Part shown: positions 1 through 14,202 of the stretch, piece by piece
Layout of the letters: each line of letters begins with the position of its first letter
How positions within the stretch are numbered: the first letter of the stretch is position 1
Origin: Acheta domesticus
Lineage: Eukaryota > Arthropoda > Insecta > Orthoptera > Gryllidae
DNA length: 64,000 bases
NCBI GenBank assembly: GCA_031308135.1
Contig: JAHLJT010009419.1
Coordinates: 37,131,221 to 37,195,220, forward strand
Direction: 5' to 3'
Program-made: the position numbers and the translations under genes
The notes under the pieces: generated by a model
Database searches by the model: none
What the model saw: the letters and a program-made list of their open reading frames with translations, nothing else
Told to the model about the DNA's origin: nothing

Positions 1-1520
1 TCAGTTTTCTTGTGTGTGATTTAAAATGACTACCAAGTTGTTGAGGCCACAACAGTAATTGTGAATATAACATAGGATTTGACTCATTACCTACCTATAC
101 ATTAGAGATATGTAAACATCTTTCAAAAGTAATCCTTCAAATTAGGCATTTCTTGAAGTGTCCCCTAAAATTCAATAGGTAGTTTGTAGCTGAAATTTCT
201 TAATCAAGAACAATGATAAAATTAAGAGCTAGCATACATTTGTCCTTTTTGTTTTCTCCAAGGGTGCTTGATAAAATTGTTTGTAAACTAAAGAGTAAAT
301 TTGAAGTATTAATAAAGCTTATTAGCAAACAATGTGATAAACTCAAGTTGAAAAGAAGGTAGGTTATCTTCAATGAATGTGGAAAGTTACATTCAGTAGA
401 GTTTTCTTGGTACTTGAACAACAAGAGCAATTTTCTTATTTTAATGCTAATTAAACACTTACATTAAGTCTCTTCAATCTGTTTATTTTGAAATTGGTAA
501 CTGAGGCAAGGATTTTTTCATAGCCACTATCAGTTGTATAATTCCTATTCAATACATGTTTGTGTGTAAAACCTTTTAGTGAAACTTCCTAAAATCCTGC
601 CAGTGAAAAAATGAGACTTTTCCTCTTTTTGCCACACACACACACAAACACATATTTTAAAGTAAAGATGATCCCCAATGAATAGAAAATTGATTGGCTA
701 ATAATTTAACTGTATTTAATACATGTACCACTTCAATAACTAAAGTTTACTCGTTTCTTTCTTTCTGCCCTTCCTTCCTCTGAATATGGTACCACAATCG
801 CTTAACAGAAATGTTTCTCATTTACACTAGTGTATAGTTGAGGATGTATTAAAATGATACTATTTTGGCCTATCAAATGCCTTAGGATGTTGGTATTTGA
901 GGTTGTTCTAACAGGATAGTGCAGCTATTATCTTAACATTTGGAAACTGATGAAATAAATCATTAAATCTTTCAGTGTGTATGAATCTGACACAGAGAGA
1001 ATAACTGAAGAAACAAGTACGTAATTACAGTGCTGTGTGTAACTGCTTTATATCAGTAGCAAACGCGCCCGAATTGATGTTAGAATGTTGTTTTTACTGA
1101 AAAATAACCATTAATACTGTTTAAAATATAAGAGCGTTTGAAATAATTACTGCACCGTATCTGAGGTTTAACATAGTACCTGCACAAACGTGTTAATTAT
1201 ATTGAATGAATTATTCTAATGGTGTTAATGCCAGAGCCCCATCCCCTTAACTATAGCTTAAATCGGCGACGACAGACAAAAATTCGCGTCATCAGATTGA
1301 TCTGATAGTGAAAAGAAAGAAAATATTACGAACTTGGACACTTCACCGTCGTCGCCACGTTCTGTACCTTAAGCTGGCAAATCTAACTCTGCGTTACCCT
1401 CAAAATTTGGATTTGTAATCCGAAATTTTGTAAGCAATGCAGAGATAAGTGGAAATCTACAGAAAAAATGAAAGGAGTGTGACAGGAATAGTAACAGACA
1501 CAAAGTACATTTTTACGTAA

Positions 1521-1932
1521 TTTATTTTCAGTAAAATAGTAAGTACTACATACAATATCAAATCGAATAACTAGAACGCGTAATCAAGAATATTATGTAC
1601 AGATTTACAACGTTTCAATTTACATTTTTCATTGAATAACTATGTACAGATTAAGGAACTTCGCCGCTTCAGCTGTACAAAATTGTACATAAGTAGTATT
1701 TGATTCATAGGACTTATTTACAATAGACGGGGAAGAGCTCACAATAAATAATGCATACATATTTACAAATAACTTAAAAAACTATGTACAAATTACCACG
1801 CTTTGACACGTCAAAACTACATATTAACTATTTAACAATATGTACAAAATTGCCGTGATCCACAGCGATTGCCATTATCTCGACTGAATGGTTCGAGGTG
1901 CTAATGACATAAAGTTTCTTAAAGAATCCAGG
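1521..1932 (-). promoter_or_regulatory. 3' UTR with four Pumilio-type elements and polyA signal (unit 1)
   Basis: Downstream of the F-box stop codon the minus strand carries four exact UGUACAUA octamers, at 1839-1846, 1783-1790, 1641-1648 and 1594-1601. They match the PUF/Pumilio consensus UGUANAUA. Two further UGUACA cores lie near 1675-1691. An AATAAA hexamer (minus strand of 1521-1526) follows, with a GU-rich stretch about 20-30 nt beyond it, as at many animal cleavage sites. The octamers recur in the other full units. Seeing the motifs is direct; binding by Pumilio and post-transcriptional repression are inferred from the known family preference. Confidence 0.7.
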
Positions 1933-3383
1933 TCAGAAACGCACCGTCTTCTTGGGCTTTACTGTATGCTGTGCAGCAGTCCTACGCTTCTTGCAAGGTT
2001 GTCGATCAGCAGTCTCCCGCAGGCGAGAAGGGAAAGCTGCAACCAGACACATAGCGATTAATCACTAATAATGAATTTAAAAAAACAACACACACACACA
2101 CAAACAGAAAAGTCAGAAAAGTAGGAAGGGAGCATACCAGCAAGGCACGCTGTGGGCCGTACAGATACGGAGGGGGCGAACATTCGTTCATTCACCACGG
2201 GCCTCGTCCGGTCAGGAACAGCTGTGGACAGAAAGAAAGAACAACGAGTTAAACAATGTGTGTATTGAGAGAGGGTATCAGCTCGTGACACTCGCACTAG
2301 TGTTCCCTTCTTTACCCTCGATTAGGGCCACTCACCTGCAGTGTCCAGCTGGCGCGCGTGGGCGTTGACGCGGGCGAAGGCGTGGGTGTGGGCCTGGCTG
2401 GCCGTGGCGTATGCGCGGAGGTAGAGATGCGGGAGCATTCTGGGCGGGACGGGCAGGGCGCACAATGGGACGTGCCGCCTCCTGCAGGGCAAGAAATGCC
2501 CCGCGCCCTTCGCGGAACAACTGACGGCGGATCCGGCGTCGAAGCTCGGGATCTGCGCGGCAGCGCGCCAGCCAGCGCTGGCTAACCCCCGCCGCTGCCA
2601 CTAGCGAGGGCCCATCCAGCAGCCTGCGAACAGAAGCATAATTGTACAGTCATGCTAATCTAATATCAACAACACGTCACGTCAGATCAATAGGGAAAGA
2701 GACAATACTCGAATGAAGATGAGAAAACATTCTAGAGAAAAGTTAGGGAATGTAAGAACCGAACACATTTGTCACGTAATTCTGCTAGTACACTAATTGT
2801 TTAACCAAAGAAATGTTCACACTGAGCTACGTGGCTCAACCTGTTATTCGTGTTATGTGCCATTATAACATTGGAAAGATTCTCATCAAAATCTCAAACC
2901 CAACATATCGAACTTTTTGTTGTTGTTCTTTAAACACATCGTTATATCCGAACGTAACTAGGGAGAAACTATTTTCTGTGAAACCCATTTCATTACTATT
3001 CACGTAATACTCGAATAGTGGACATGAAACGTTCCCCTTAAGTTCAATTTTCCAAATTATTGCAGGCAAAATTTAAACTAATAAAATTAAAAGAACGGAA
3101 ATCCTATCGCAATATTACTTTGCTACGAGACCAAAAGCACCCAAATGTTCGGTTCACATTCAAGAAGTACATTAAACACTTTGATGGGCAAGTAAAGCTT
3201 TGTAACTTGTAATGAAATACACCACATAAAATTGTAACAAACATGTAAACGAGAAACTTACCTCAAAATACGGGATGCAATCTCCGCTGGTAAATATCCC
3301 ACTATATCCACTTGCGATGCTTCTTCCTCAAGTTCAGAGGAGTGCAAGTTCATGACGAACATAAAAGAGGAGAAAAATTCCAT
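1933..3383 (-). pseudogene. F-box protein gene, unit 1 (4-bp frameshift in exon 2)
   Basis: Minus-strand gene with exons 3262-3383, 2336-2623, 2138-2221 and 1933-2036. Splice signals are canonical: GTAAGT after exon 1, GTGAGT after exon 2, GTATGC after exon 3, each next exon preceded by a pyrimidine-rich AG acceptor. Exon 1 ends two bases into an Arg codon that exon 2 completes, which joins the two halves of an F-box. Exon 2 is 288 nt instead of 284 because CTGG is duplicated around 2393-2402, shifting the frame downstream of the F-box. Exons 1, 3 and 4 are intact. The F-box would survive, but the normal C-terminal tail would be lost. Because this unit is otherwise fairly clean, the change could be real, or it could be a read error. 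Confidence 0.8.
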
Positions 3384-3540
3384 TGCTGCCTCAAACTTCG
3401 AGTACTACACTGCAGGAGCTCAGATGCACACACAACAAGTCGCACAGACGCAGTAGTGACGCCCGTGTCACAAACGCCGCTTATAAGGCAAGCGAATGAT
3501 GACGTCATGGCGTGCCTTAGCGAGTCGCTGATTGGTTGGA
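3384..3540 (-). promoter_or_regulatory. F-box gene promoter (unit 1): CCAAT, CRE and TATA-like boxes
   Basis: Read on the minus strand toward the ATG at 3383, this stretch has a CCAAT box (ATTGG on plus, 3531-3535), a perfect cAMP-response-type palindrome TGACGTCA (3500-3507) and a TTATAAG TATA-like element (3480-3486), in that order and about 100-150 bp upstream of the start codon. The TGACGTCA palindrome recurs in the other full units at 8901, 14320, 19740, 25139, 30553 and 35956. Motif presence is seen; function is inferred from order, spacing and conservation. TGACGTCA binds CREB/ATF-type bZIP factors in animals. Confidence 0.55.
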
Positions 3541-6500
3541 AATCCAATGTGGCGGCCTGGTTTCATGGCGCCGTTTTGAGTTGACGCTGCCTAATACGCA
3601 TGCAGTCAACTTTCTGTCAATGTTCTCTTAACTTCAACAATGTACAACTGCAATAATTCTAGATATTGAAATCATTCATTTTTCTCGCCCACAAAACGAA
3701 GGGTTGGCTTCCGTTTTGCAAATCAGTTCAATCATCCCATAACTCTATTGTTATGGTTCGAAAACACACAATGTTTAGTATTTTCTGTACATTCTGTTAT
3801 TAGAAACATGGTTGGGTTTCCTGTTGTTCGTTCAGGTTACCGAGTTACGACAACTTTGTGCATCAAAATCTTCAACTTATACTTGGCTTTAAATTTGACA
3901 AGAAAAAGCACACGTGGGCCATTTCACATGCAGCAGCTACATTGCTTTACGTTTCGGGGGACGGGCATTTTACTTCTCGCCTTCCATATAACTTTTTACA
4001 CGCTATCAACAAAGCAGCTAATTTATTTACAACATTTCAATAAAATGAGACGCGTTGTATCCAGCGAGACATTATCTCCCATATCTCGAAACACTCGCGG
4101 AATGCACCTCCCAGGTCTCTATACAATTTACTTCCGTCTTTGCGGACGAATTGAATTTAAAATTACCGCTTCAATATTTACGTAGCGCCAACACTACATT
4201 ATGGCCATACACAAAATGTAAGTGCTGTGTGATTATGTCAAACAGATCACAACTACGCTGCAATAAATAACTTTCTTTGGAAGATGTACAAGTTCTGTGC
4301 ATTTCTTCATCTTAAAACGTTTTGCACGATTGTTTACAAACATGGATAAAATACTGATGGTTGCTGGTTCATGAGGAATTTACAAATCAATAGCTAGACT
4401 TTACAAGGAATTTGTGTGACGTAGCATTGTGATTTTGCAGATAAAATTATGTCAATAGTATGCTTCCTACCAGCCAGATTGTGAGTAGTAAGGTTACAGC
4501 AAATTAAACATCAATGTGTTTCAGTGGACGTGTCATTTGTGTTTAATGTTGTGAGGTTTGTTTTACCAAGATTCAACTTTGACGACGCAAACCGAGAAGT
4601 GTAGCCTATATCAAGGTAAGCAGGAAGCAGTGTTAAACCCTGATAAGACTAATAACTTAAAATTTAGTTACATCCTTTATCGCCCCCCCCCCATTGTTTT
4701 ATAGATGTGTGCAAGTTACTAAGTTTCTATGGCACCCTCTTTTCTTTCAGAATATGAGTATAGAAACTCAAGTTCAACAATTCTATTTTTGTAGTTCAAT
4801 AGTGATTTTCATAGAACTGTAATTTTAAGTTCATACGATCAACTTGACAAGACTCGAATTGGGAATGAGTGTTACACAGACATGTTCCCTCAACAATTCT
4901 GTAGTACTTCCATTCAGTTGACTCAGTGGAAATAGAACTACAGCCTTTACATTAGTGTCCTTATTTTAATACAATTTTCTTAAACTTCATAATAGATTGA
5001 AAGAAACAAAACATAGTTGTGAATAAAATGTAATTTTTACTACAAATGATTGCACTTTGAGATTGGTGTAAAAATTCATATTGAAGGGCTTATTTCCATG
5101 TGAACTCTGCTCAAGCAAGGAAATAATTAGTACTTTCACTTTGCCTGCTACAGCCCAGAAATCTTTAAAGTAAACAGAACCTCAATCAAACACTTTGCTT
5201 TGGACCTTCTCCAATGCTTTACTCACCTGTAATGTCATACTCTTCACTGACTTCAGAAAGCTATTAGATAGTAGACTAAATGATATTTTGAAAACTAAAC
5301 AAAATAACTTATAAGGACAAAGCTCTAAAAAAACTAGTACTTCCAGATGTTGGATTCATACTCTTCGTCATTTACATTGGTTTGTGAGAAATTAGAATTT
5401 AATTCAGTTTTCTTGTGTGTGATTTAAAATGACTACCAAGTTGTTGAGGCCACAACAGTAATTGTGAATATAACATAGGATTTGACTCATTACCTACCTA
5501 TACATTAGAGATATGTAAACATCTTTCAAAAGTAATCCTTCAAATTAGGCATTTCTTGAAGTGTCCCCTAAAATTCAATAGGTAGTTTGTAGCTGAAATT
5601 TCTTAATCAAGAACAATGATAAAATTAAGAGCTAGCATACATTTGTCCTTTTTGTTTTCTCCAAGGGTGCTTGATAAAATTGTTTGTAAACTAAAGAGTA
5701 AATTTGAAGTATTAATAAAGCTTATTAGCAAACAATGTGATAAACTCAAGTTGAAAAGAAGGTAGGTTATCTTCAATGAATGTGGAAAGTTACATTCAGT
5801 AGAGTTTTCTTGGTACTTGAACAACAAGAGCAATTTTCTTATTTTAATGCTAATTAAACACTTACATTAAGTCTCTTCAATCTGTTTATTTTGAAATTGG
5901 TAACTGAGGCAAGGATTTTTTCATAGCCACTATCAGTTGTATAATTCCTATTCAATACATGTTTGTGTGTAAAACCTTTTAGTGAAACTTCCTAAAATCC
6001 TGCCAGTGAAAAAATGAGACTTTTCCTCTTTTTGCCACACACACACACAAACACATATTTTAAAGTAAAGATGATCCCAATGAATAGAAAATTGATTGGC
6101 TATATAATTTAACTGTATTTAATACATGTACCACTTCAATAACTAAGTTTACTCGTTTCTTTCTTTCTGCCCTTCCTTCCTCTGAATATGGTACCACAAT
6201 CGCTTAACAGAAATGTTTCTCATTTACACTAGTGTATAGTTGAGGATGTATTAAAATGATACTATTTGGGCCTATCAAATGCCTTAGGATGTTGGTATTT
6301 GAGGTTGTTCTAACAGGATAGTGCAGCTATTATCTTAACATTTGGAAACTGATGAAATAAATCATTAAATCTTTCAGTGTGTATGAATCTGACACAGAGA
6401 GAATAACTGAAGAAAACAAGTACGTAATTACAGTGCTGTGTGTAACTGCTTTATATCAGTAGCAAACGCGCCCGAATTGATGTTAGAATGTTGTTTTTAC

Positions 6501-7337
6501 TGAAAATAACCATTAATACTGTTTAAAAATATAAGAGCGTTTGAAATAATTACTGCACCGTATCTGAGGTTTAACATAGTACCTGCACAAACGTGTTAAT
6601 TATATTGAATGAATTATTCTAATGGTGTTAATGCCAGAGCCCCATCCCCTTAACTATAGCTTAAATCGGCGACGACAGACAAAAATTCGCGTCATCAGAT
6701 TGATCTGATAGTGAAAAGAAAGAAAATATTACGAACTTGGACACTTCACCGTCGTCGCCACGTTCTGTACCTTAAGCTGGCAAATCTAACTCTGCGTTAC
6801 CCTCAAAATTTGGGATTTGTAATCCGAAATTTTGTAAGCAATGCAGAGATAAGTGGAAATCTACAGAAAAAATGAAAGGAGTGTGACAGGAATAGTAACA
6901 GACACAAAGTACATTTTTACGTAATTTATTTTCAGTAAAATAGTAAGTACTACATACAATATCAAATCGAATAACTAGAACGCGTAATCAAGAATATTAT
7001 GTACAGATTTACAACGTTTCAATTTACATTTTTCATTGAATAACTATGTACAGATTAAGGAACTTCGCCGCTTCAGCTGTACAAAATTGTACATAAGTAG
7101 TATTTGATTCATAGGACTTATTTACAATAGACGGGGAAGAGCTCACAATAAATAATGCATACATATTTACAAATAACTTAAAAAAACTATGTACAAATTA
7201 CCACGCTTTGACACGTCAAAACTACATATTAACTATTTAACAATATGTACAAAATTGCCGTGATCCACAGCGATTGCCATTATCTCGACTGAATGGTTCG
7301 AGGTGCTAATGACATAAAGTTTCTTAAAGAATCCAGG

Positions 7338-8784
7338 TCAGAAACGCACCGTCTTCCTTGGGCTTTACTGTATGCTGTGCAGCAGTCCTACGCTTCTTGC
7401 AAGGTTGTCGATCAGCAGTCTCCCGCAGGCGAGAAGGGAAAGCTGCAACCAGACACATAGCGATTAATCACTATAATGAATTAAAAAAACAACACACACA
7501 CACACAAACAGAAAGTCAGAAAAGTAGGAAGGGAGCATACCAGCAAGGCACGCTGTGGGCCGTACAGATACGGAGGGGGCGAACATTCGTTCATTCACCA
7601 CGGGCCTCGTCCGGTCAGGAACAGCTGTGGGACAGAAAGAAAGAACAACGAGTTAAACAATGTGTGTATTGAGAGAGGGTATCAGCTCGTGACACTCGCA
7701 CTAGTGTTCCCTTCTTTACCCTCGATTAGGGCCACTCACCTGCAGTGTCCAGCTGGCGCGCGTGGGCGTTGACGCGGGCGAAGGCGTGGGTGTGGGCCTG
7801 GCCGTGGCGTATGCGCGGAGGTAGAGATGCGGGAGCATTCTGGGCGGGACGGGCAGGGCGCACAATGGGACGTGCCGCCTCCTGCAGGGCAAGAAATGCC
7901 CCGCGCCCTTCGCGGAACAACTGACGGCGGATCCGGCGTCGAAGCTCGGGATCTGCGCGGCAGCGCGCCAGCCAGCGCTGGCTAACCCCCGCCGCTGCCA
8001 CTAGCGAGGGCCCATCCAGCAGCCTGCGAACAGAAGCATAATTGTACAGTCATGCTAATCTAATATCAACAACACGTCACGTCAGATCAATAGGGAAAGA
8101 GACAATACTCGAATGAAGATGAGAAAACATTCTAGAGAAAAGTTAGGGAATGTAAGAACCGAACACATTTGTCACGTAATTCTGCTAGTACACTAATTGT
8201 TTAACCAAAGAAATGTTCACACTGAGCTACGTGGCTCAACCTGTTATTCGTGTTATGTGCCATTATAACATTGGAAAGATTCTCATCAAAATCTCAAACC
8301 CAACATATCGAACTTTTTGTTGTTGTTCTTTAAACACATCGTTATATCCGAACGTAACTAGGGAGAAACTATTTTCTGTGAAACCCATTTCATTACTATT
8401 CACGTAATACTCGAATAGTGGACATGAAACGTTCCCCTTAAGTTCAATTTTCCAAATTATTGCAGGCAAAATTTAAACTAATAAAATTAAAAGAACGGAA
8501 ATCCTATCGCAATATTACTTTGCTACGAGACCAAAAGCACCCAAATGTTCGGTTCACATTCAAGAAGTACATTAAACACTTTGATGGGCAAGTAAAGCTT
8601 TGTAACTTGTAATGAAATACACCACATAAAATTGTAACAAACATGTAAACGAGAAACTTACCTCAAAATACGGGATGCAATCTCCGCTGGTAAATATCCC
8701 ACTATATCCACTTGCGATGCTTCTTCCTCAAGTTCAGAGGAGTGCAAGTTCATGACGAACATAAAAGAGGAGAAATAATTCCAT
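7338..8784 (-). pseudogene. F-box protein gene, unit 2 (late frameshift in exon 4)
   Basis: Exons 8662-8784, 7740-8023, 7541-7624 and 7338-7442. Exons 2 (284 nt) and 3 (84 nt) have consensus length and phase, so the F-box and central region are open. Exon 1 has one extra base between the first ATG and the second in-frame ATG. Initiation at the internal ATG (8762) would restore the 33 codons before the splice. Exon 4 has one extra C in the run near 7355 that shifts the last few codons, so the KTVRF end and stop are lost as written. Both indels sit in short runs in a unit with many non-coding indels, so the gene may be functional and mis-called. Confidence 0.75.
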
Positions 8785-11700
8785 TGCTGCCTCAAACTTC
8801 GAGTACTACACTGCAGGAGCTCAGATGCACACACAACAAGTCGCACAGACGCAGTAGTGACGCCCGTGTCACAAACGCCGCTTATAAGGCAAGCGAATGA
8901 TGACGTCATGGCGTGCCTTAGCGAGTCGCTGATTGGTTGGAAATCCAATGTGGCGGCCTGGTTTCATGGCGCCGTTTTGAGTTGACGCTGCCTAATACGC
9001 ATGCAGTCAACTTTCTGTCAATGTTCTCTTAACTTCAACAATGTACAACTGCAATAATTCTAGATATTGAAATCATTCATTTTTCTCGCCCACAAAACGA
9101 AGGGTTGGCTTCCGTTTTGCAAATCAGTTCAATCATCCCATAACTCTATTGTTATGGTTCGAAAACACACAATGTTTAGTATTTTCTGTACATTCTGTTA
9201 TTAGAAACATGGTTGGGTTTCCTGTTGTTCGTTCAGGTTACCGAGTTACGACAACTTTGTGCATCAAAATCTTCAACTTATACTTGGCTTTAAATTTGAC
9301 AAGAAAAAGCACACGTGGGCCATTTCACATGCAGCAGCTACATTGCTTTACGTTTCGGGGGACGGGCATTTTACTTCTCGCCTTCCATATAACCTTTTTA
9401 CACGCTATCAACAAAGCAGCTAATTTTATTTACAACATTTCAATAAAATGAGACGCGTTGTATCCAGCGAGACATTATCTCCCATATCTCGAAACACTCG
9501 CGGAATGCACCTCCCAGGTCTCTATACAATTTACTTCCGTCTTTGCGGACGAATTGAATTTAAAATTACCGCTTCAATATTTACGTAGCGCCAACACTAC
9601 ATTATGGCCATACACAAAATGTAAGTGCTGTGTGATTATGTCAAACAGATCACAACTACGCTGCAATAAATAACTTTCCTTTGGAAGATGTACAAGTTCT
9701 GTGCATTTCTTCATCTTAAAACGTTTTGCACGATTGTTTACAAACATGGATAAAATACTGATGGTTGCTGTTCATGAGGAATTTACAAATCAATAGCTAG
9801 ACTTTACAAGGAATTTGTGGTGACGTAGCATTGTGATTTTGCAGATAAAATTATGTCAATAGTATGCTTCCTACCAGCCAGATTGTGAGTAGTAAGGTTA
9901 CAGCAAATTAAACATCAATGTGTTTCAGTGGACGTGTCATTTGTGTTTAATGTTGTGAGGTTTGTTTTACCAAGATTCAACTTTGACGACGCAAACCGAG
10001 AAGTGTAGCCTATATCAAGGTAAGCAGGAAGCAGTGTTTAAACCCTGATAAGACTAATAACTTAAAATTTAGTTACATCCTTTATCGCCCCCCCCCCCAT
10101 TGTTTTATAGATGTGTGCAAGTTACTAAGTTTCTATGGCACCCTCTTTTCTTTCAGAATATGAGTATAGAAACTCAAGTTCAACAATTCTATTTTTGTAG
10201 TTCAATAGTGATTTTCATAGAACTGTAATTTTAAGTTCATACGATCAACTTGACAAGACTCGAATTGGGAATGAGTGTTACACAGACATGTTCCCTCAAC
10301 AATTCTGTAGTACTTCCATTCAGTTGACTCAGTGGAAATAGAACTACAGCCTTTACATTAGTGTCCTTATTTTAATACAATTTTCTTAAACTTCATAATA
10401 GATTGAAAGAAACAAAACATAGTTGTGAATAAAATGTAATTTTTACTACAAATGATTGCACTTTGAGATTGGGTGTAAAAATTCATATTGAAGGGCTTAT
10501 TTCCAATGGAACTCTGCTCAAGCAAGGAAATAATTAGTACTTTCACTTTTGCCTGCTACAGCCCAGAAATCTTTAAAGTAAACAGAACCTCAATCAAACA
10601 CTTTGCTTTGGACCTTCTCCAATGCTTTACTCACACTGTAATGTCATACTCTTCACTGACTTCAGAAAGCTATTAGATAGTAGACTAAATGATATTTTGA
10701 AAACTAAACAAAATAACTTATAAGGACAAAGCTCTAAAAAAACTAGTACTTCCAGATGTTGGATTCATACTCTTCGTCATTTACATTGGTTTGTGAGAAA
10801 TTAGAATTTAATTCAGTTTTCTGTGTGTGATTTAAAATGACTACCAAGTTGTTGAGGCCACAACAGTAATTGTGAATATAACATAGGATTTGACTCATTA
10901 CCTACCTATACATTAGAGATATGTAAACATCTTTCAAAGTAATCCTTCAAATTAGGCATTTCTTGAAGTGTCCCCTAAAATTCAATAGGTAGTTTGTAGC
11001 TGAAATTTCTTAATCAAGAACAATGTATAAAATTAAGAGGCTAGCATACATTTGTCCTTTTGTTTTCTCCAAGGGTGCTTGATAAAATTGTTTGTAAACT
11101 AAAGAGTAAATTTGAAGTATTAATAAAGCTTATTAGCAAACAATGTGATAAACTCAAGTTGAAAAGAAGGTAGGTTATCTTCAATGAATGTGGAAAGTTA
11201 CATTCAGTAGAGTTTTCTTGGTACTTTGAACAACAAGAGCAATTTTCTTATTTTAATGCTAATTAAACACTTACATTAAGTCTCTTCAATCTGTTTATTT
11301 TGAAATTGGTAACTGAGGCAAGGATTTTTTCATAGCCACTATCAGTTGTATAATTCCTATTCAATACATGTTTGTGTGTAAAACCTTTAGTGAAACTTCC
11401 TAAAATCCTGCCAGTGAAAAAATGAGACTTTCCTCTTTTTGCCACACACACACACAAACACATATTTTAAAGTAAAGATGATCCCCAATGAATAGAAAAT
11501 TGATTGGCTAATAATTTAACTGTATTTAATACATGTACCACTTCAATAACTAAAGTTTACTCGTTTCTTTCTTTCTGCCCTTCCTTCCTCTGAATATGGT
11601 ACCACAATCGCTTAACAGAAATGTTTCTCATTTACACTAGTGTATAGTTGAGGATGTATTAAAATGATACTATTTGGGCCTATCAAATGCCTTAGGATGT

Positions 11701-12747
11701 TGGTATTTGAGGTTGTTCTAACAGGATAGTGCAGCTATTATCTTAACATTTGGAAACTGATGAAATAAATCATTAAATCTTTCAGTGTGTATGAATCTGA
11801 CACAGAGAGAATAACTGAAGAAAACAAGTACGTAATTACAGTGCTGTGTGTAACTGCTTTATATCAGTAGCAAAACGCGCCCGAATTGATGTTAGAATGT
11901 TTGTTTTTACTGAAAAAATAACCATTAATACTGTTTAAAATATAAGAGCGTTTGAAATAATTACTGCACCGTATCTGAGGTTTAACATAGTACCTGCACA
12001 AACGTGTTAATTATATTGAATGAATTATTCTAATGGTGTTAATGCCAGAGCCCCATCCCCTTAAACTATAGCTTAAATCGGCGACGACAGACAAAAATTC
12101 GCGTCATCAGATTGATCTGATAGTGAAAAGAAAGAAAATATTACGAACTTGGACACTTCACCGTCGTCGCCACGTTCTGTACCTTAAGCTGGCAAATCTA
12201 ACTCTGCGTTACCCTCAAAATTTGGGATTTGTAATCCGAAATTTGTAAGCAATGCAGAGATAAGTGGAAATCTACAGAAAAAATGAAAGGAGTGTGACAG
12301 GAAATAGTAACAGACACAAAGTACATTTTTACGTAATTTATTTTCAGTAAAATAGTAAGTACTAATACAATATCAAATCGAATAACTAGAACGCGTAATC
12401 AAGAATATTATGTACAGATTTACAACGTTTCAATTTACATTTTTTCATTGAATAACTATGTACAGATTAAGGAACTTCGCCGCTTCAGCTGTACAAAATT
12501 GTACATAAGTAGTATTTGATTCATAGGACTTATTTACAATAGACGGGGAAGAGCTCACAATAATAATGCATACATATTTACAAATAACTTAAAAAACTAT
12601 GTACAAATTACCACGCTTTGACACGTCAAAACTACATATTAACTATTTAACAATATGTACAAAATTGCCGTGATCCACAGCGATTGCCATTATCTCGACT
12701 GAATGGTTCGAGGTGCTAATGACATAAAGTTTCTTAAAGAATCCAGG

Positions 12748-14202
12748 TCAGAAACGCACCGTCTTCTTGGGCTTTACTGTATGCTGTGCAGCAGTCCTAC
12801 GCTTCTTGCAAGGTTGTCGATCAGCAGTCTCCGCAGGCGAGAAGGGAAAGCTGCAACCAGACACATAGCGATTAATCACTAATAATGAATTTAAAAAAAC
12901 AACACACACACACACAAACAGAAAAGTCAGAAAAAGTAAGGAAGGGAGCATACCAGCAAGGCACGCTGTGGGCCGTACAGATACGGAGGGGGCGAACATT
13001 CGTTTCATTCACCACGGGCCTCGTCCGGTCAGGAACAGCTGTGGACAGAAAGAAAGAACAACGAGTTAAACAATGTGTGTATTGAGAGAGGGTATCAGCT
13101 CGTGACACTCGCACTAGTGTTCCCTTCTTTACCCTCGATTAGGGCCACTCACCTGCAGTGTCCAGCTGGCGCGCGGTGGGCGTTGACGCGGGCGAGGCGT
13201 GGGTGTGGGCCTGGCCGTGGCGTATGCGCGGAGGTAGAGATGCGGGAGCATTCTGGGCGGGACGGGCAGGGCGCACAATGGGACGTGCCCGCCTCCTGCA
13301 GGGCAAGAAATGCCCCGCGCCCCTTCGCGGAACAACTGACGGCGGATCCGGCGTCGAAGCTCGGGATCTGCGCGGCAGCGCGCCAGCCAGCGCTGGCTAA
13401 CCCCCGCCGCTGCCACTAGCGAGGGCCCATCCAGCAGCCTGCGAACAGAAGCATAATTGTACAGTCATGCTAATCTAATATCAACAACACGTCACGTCAG
13501 ATCAATAGGAAAGAGACAATACTCGAATGAAGATGAGAAAACATTCTAGAGAAAAGTTAGGGAATGTAAGAACCGAACACATTTGTCACGTAATTCTGCT
13601 AGTACACTAATTGTTTAACCAAAGAAATGTTCACACTGAGCTACGTGGCTCAACCTGTTATTCGTGTTATGTGCCATTATAACATTGGAAAGATTCTCAT
13701 CAAATCTCAAACCCAACATATCGAACTTTTTTGTTGTTGTTCTTTAAACACATCGTTATATCCGAACGTAACTAGGGAGAAACTATTTTTCTGTGAAACC
13801 CATTTCATTACTATTCACGTAATACTCGAATAGTGGACATGAAACGTTCCCCTTAAGTTCAATTTTCCAAATTATTGCAGGCAAAATTTAAACTAATAAA
13901 TTTAAAAGAACGGAAATCCTATCGCAATATTACTTTTGCTACGAGGACCAAAAGCACCCAAATGTTCGGTTCACATTCAAGAAGTACATTAAACACTTTG
14001 ATGGGCAAGTAAAGCTTTGTAACTTGTAATGAAATACACCACATAAAATTGTAACAAAACATGTAAACGAGAAACTTACCTCAAAATACGGGATGCAATC
14101 TCCGCTGGTAAATAATCCCACTATATCCACTTGCGATGCTTCTTCCTCAAGTTCAGAGGAGTGCAAGTTCATGACGAACATAAAAGAGGAGAAAAATTCC
14201 AT
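12748..14202 (-). pseudogene. F-box protein gene, unit 3 (several one-base indels)
   Basis: Exons 14080-14202 (123 nt, one extra), 13153-13438 (286, net +2), 12954-13038 (85, one extra) and 12748-12850 (103, one missing), against consensus 122/284/84/104. Splice sites are preserved. The residues on either side of each indel still match the intact units, so this is the same gene with frameshifts in all four exons. The indels mostly lengthen or shorten base runs and continue at similar density into introns and spacer, which points to consensus error rather than relaxed selection, though a pseudogene cannot be excluded. Confidence 0.75.

Noticed and set aside
200..430. 76-codon minus-strand frame repeated in most units
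   Set aside because: It recurs only because the unit recurs. It has no domain or splice partner, is hydrophobic AT-rich translation, and is broken in the diverged remnant at 38.44-38.69 kb.
3748..4270. Plus-strand frames of 145 and 71 codons upstream of the F-box promoter
   Set aside because: They overlap each other in different frames, lack any recognisable family feature, and are freely broken by indels. Repetition follows from the array.
7358..7672. Plus-strand frame antisense to F-box exons 3-4
   Set aside because: It is a shadow of the minus-strand gene and runs through the (CA)n tract.
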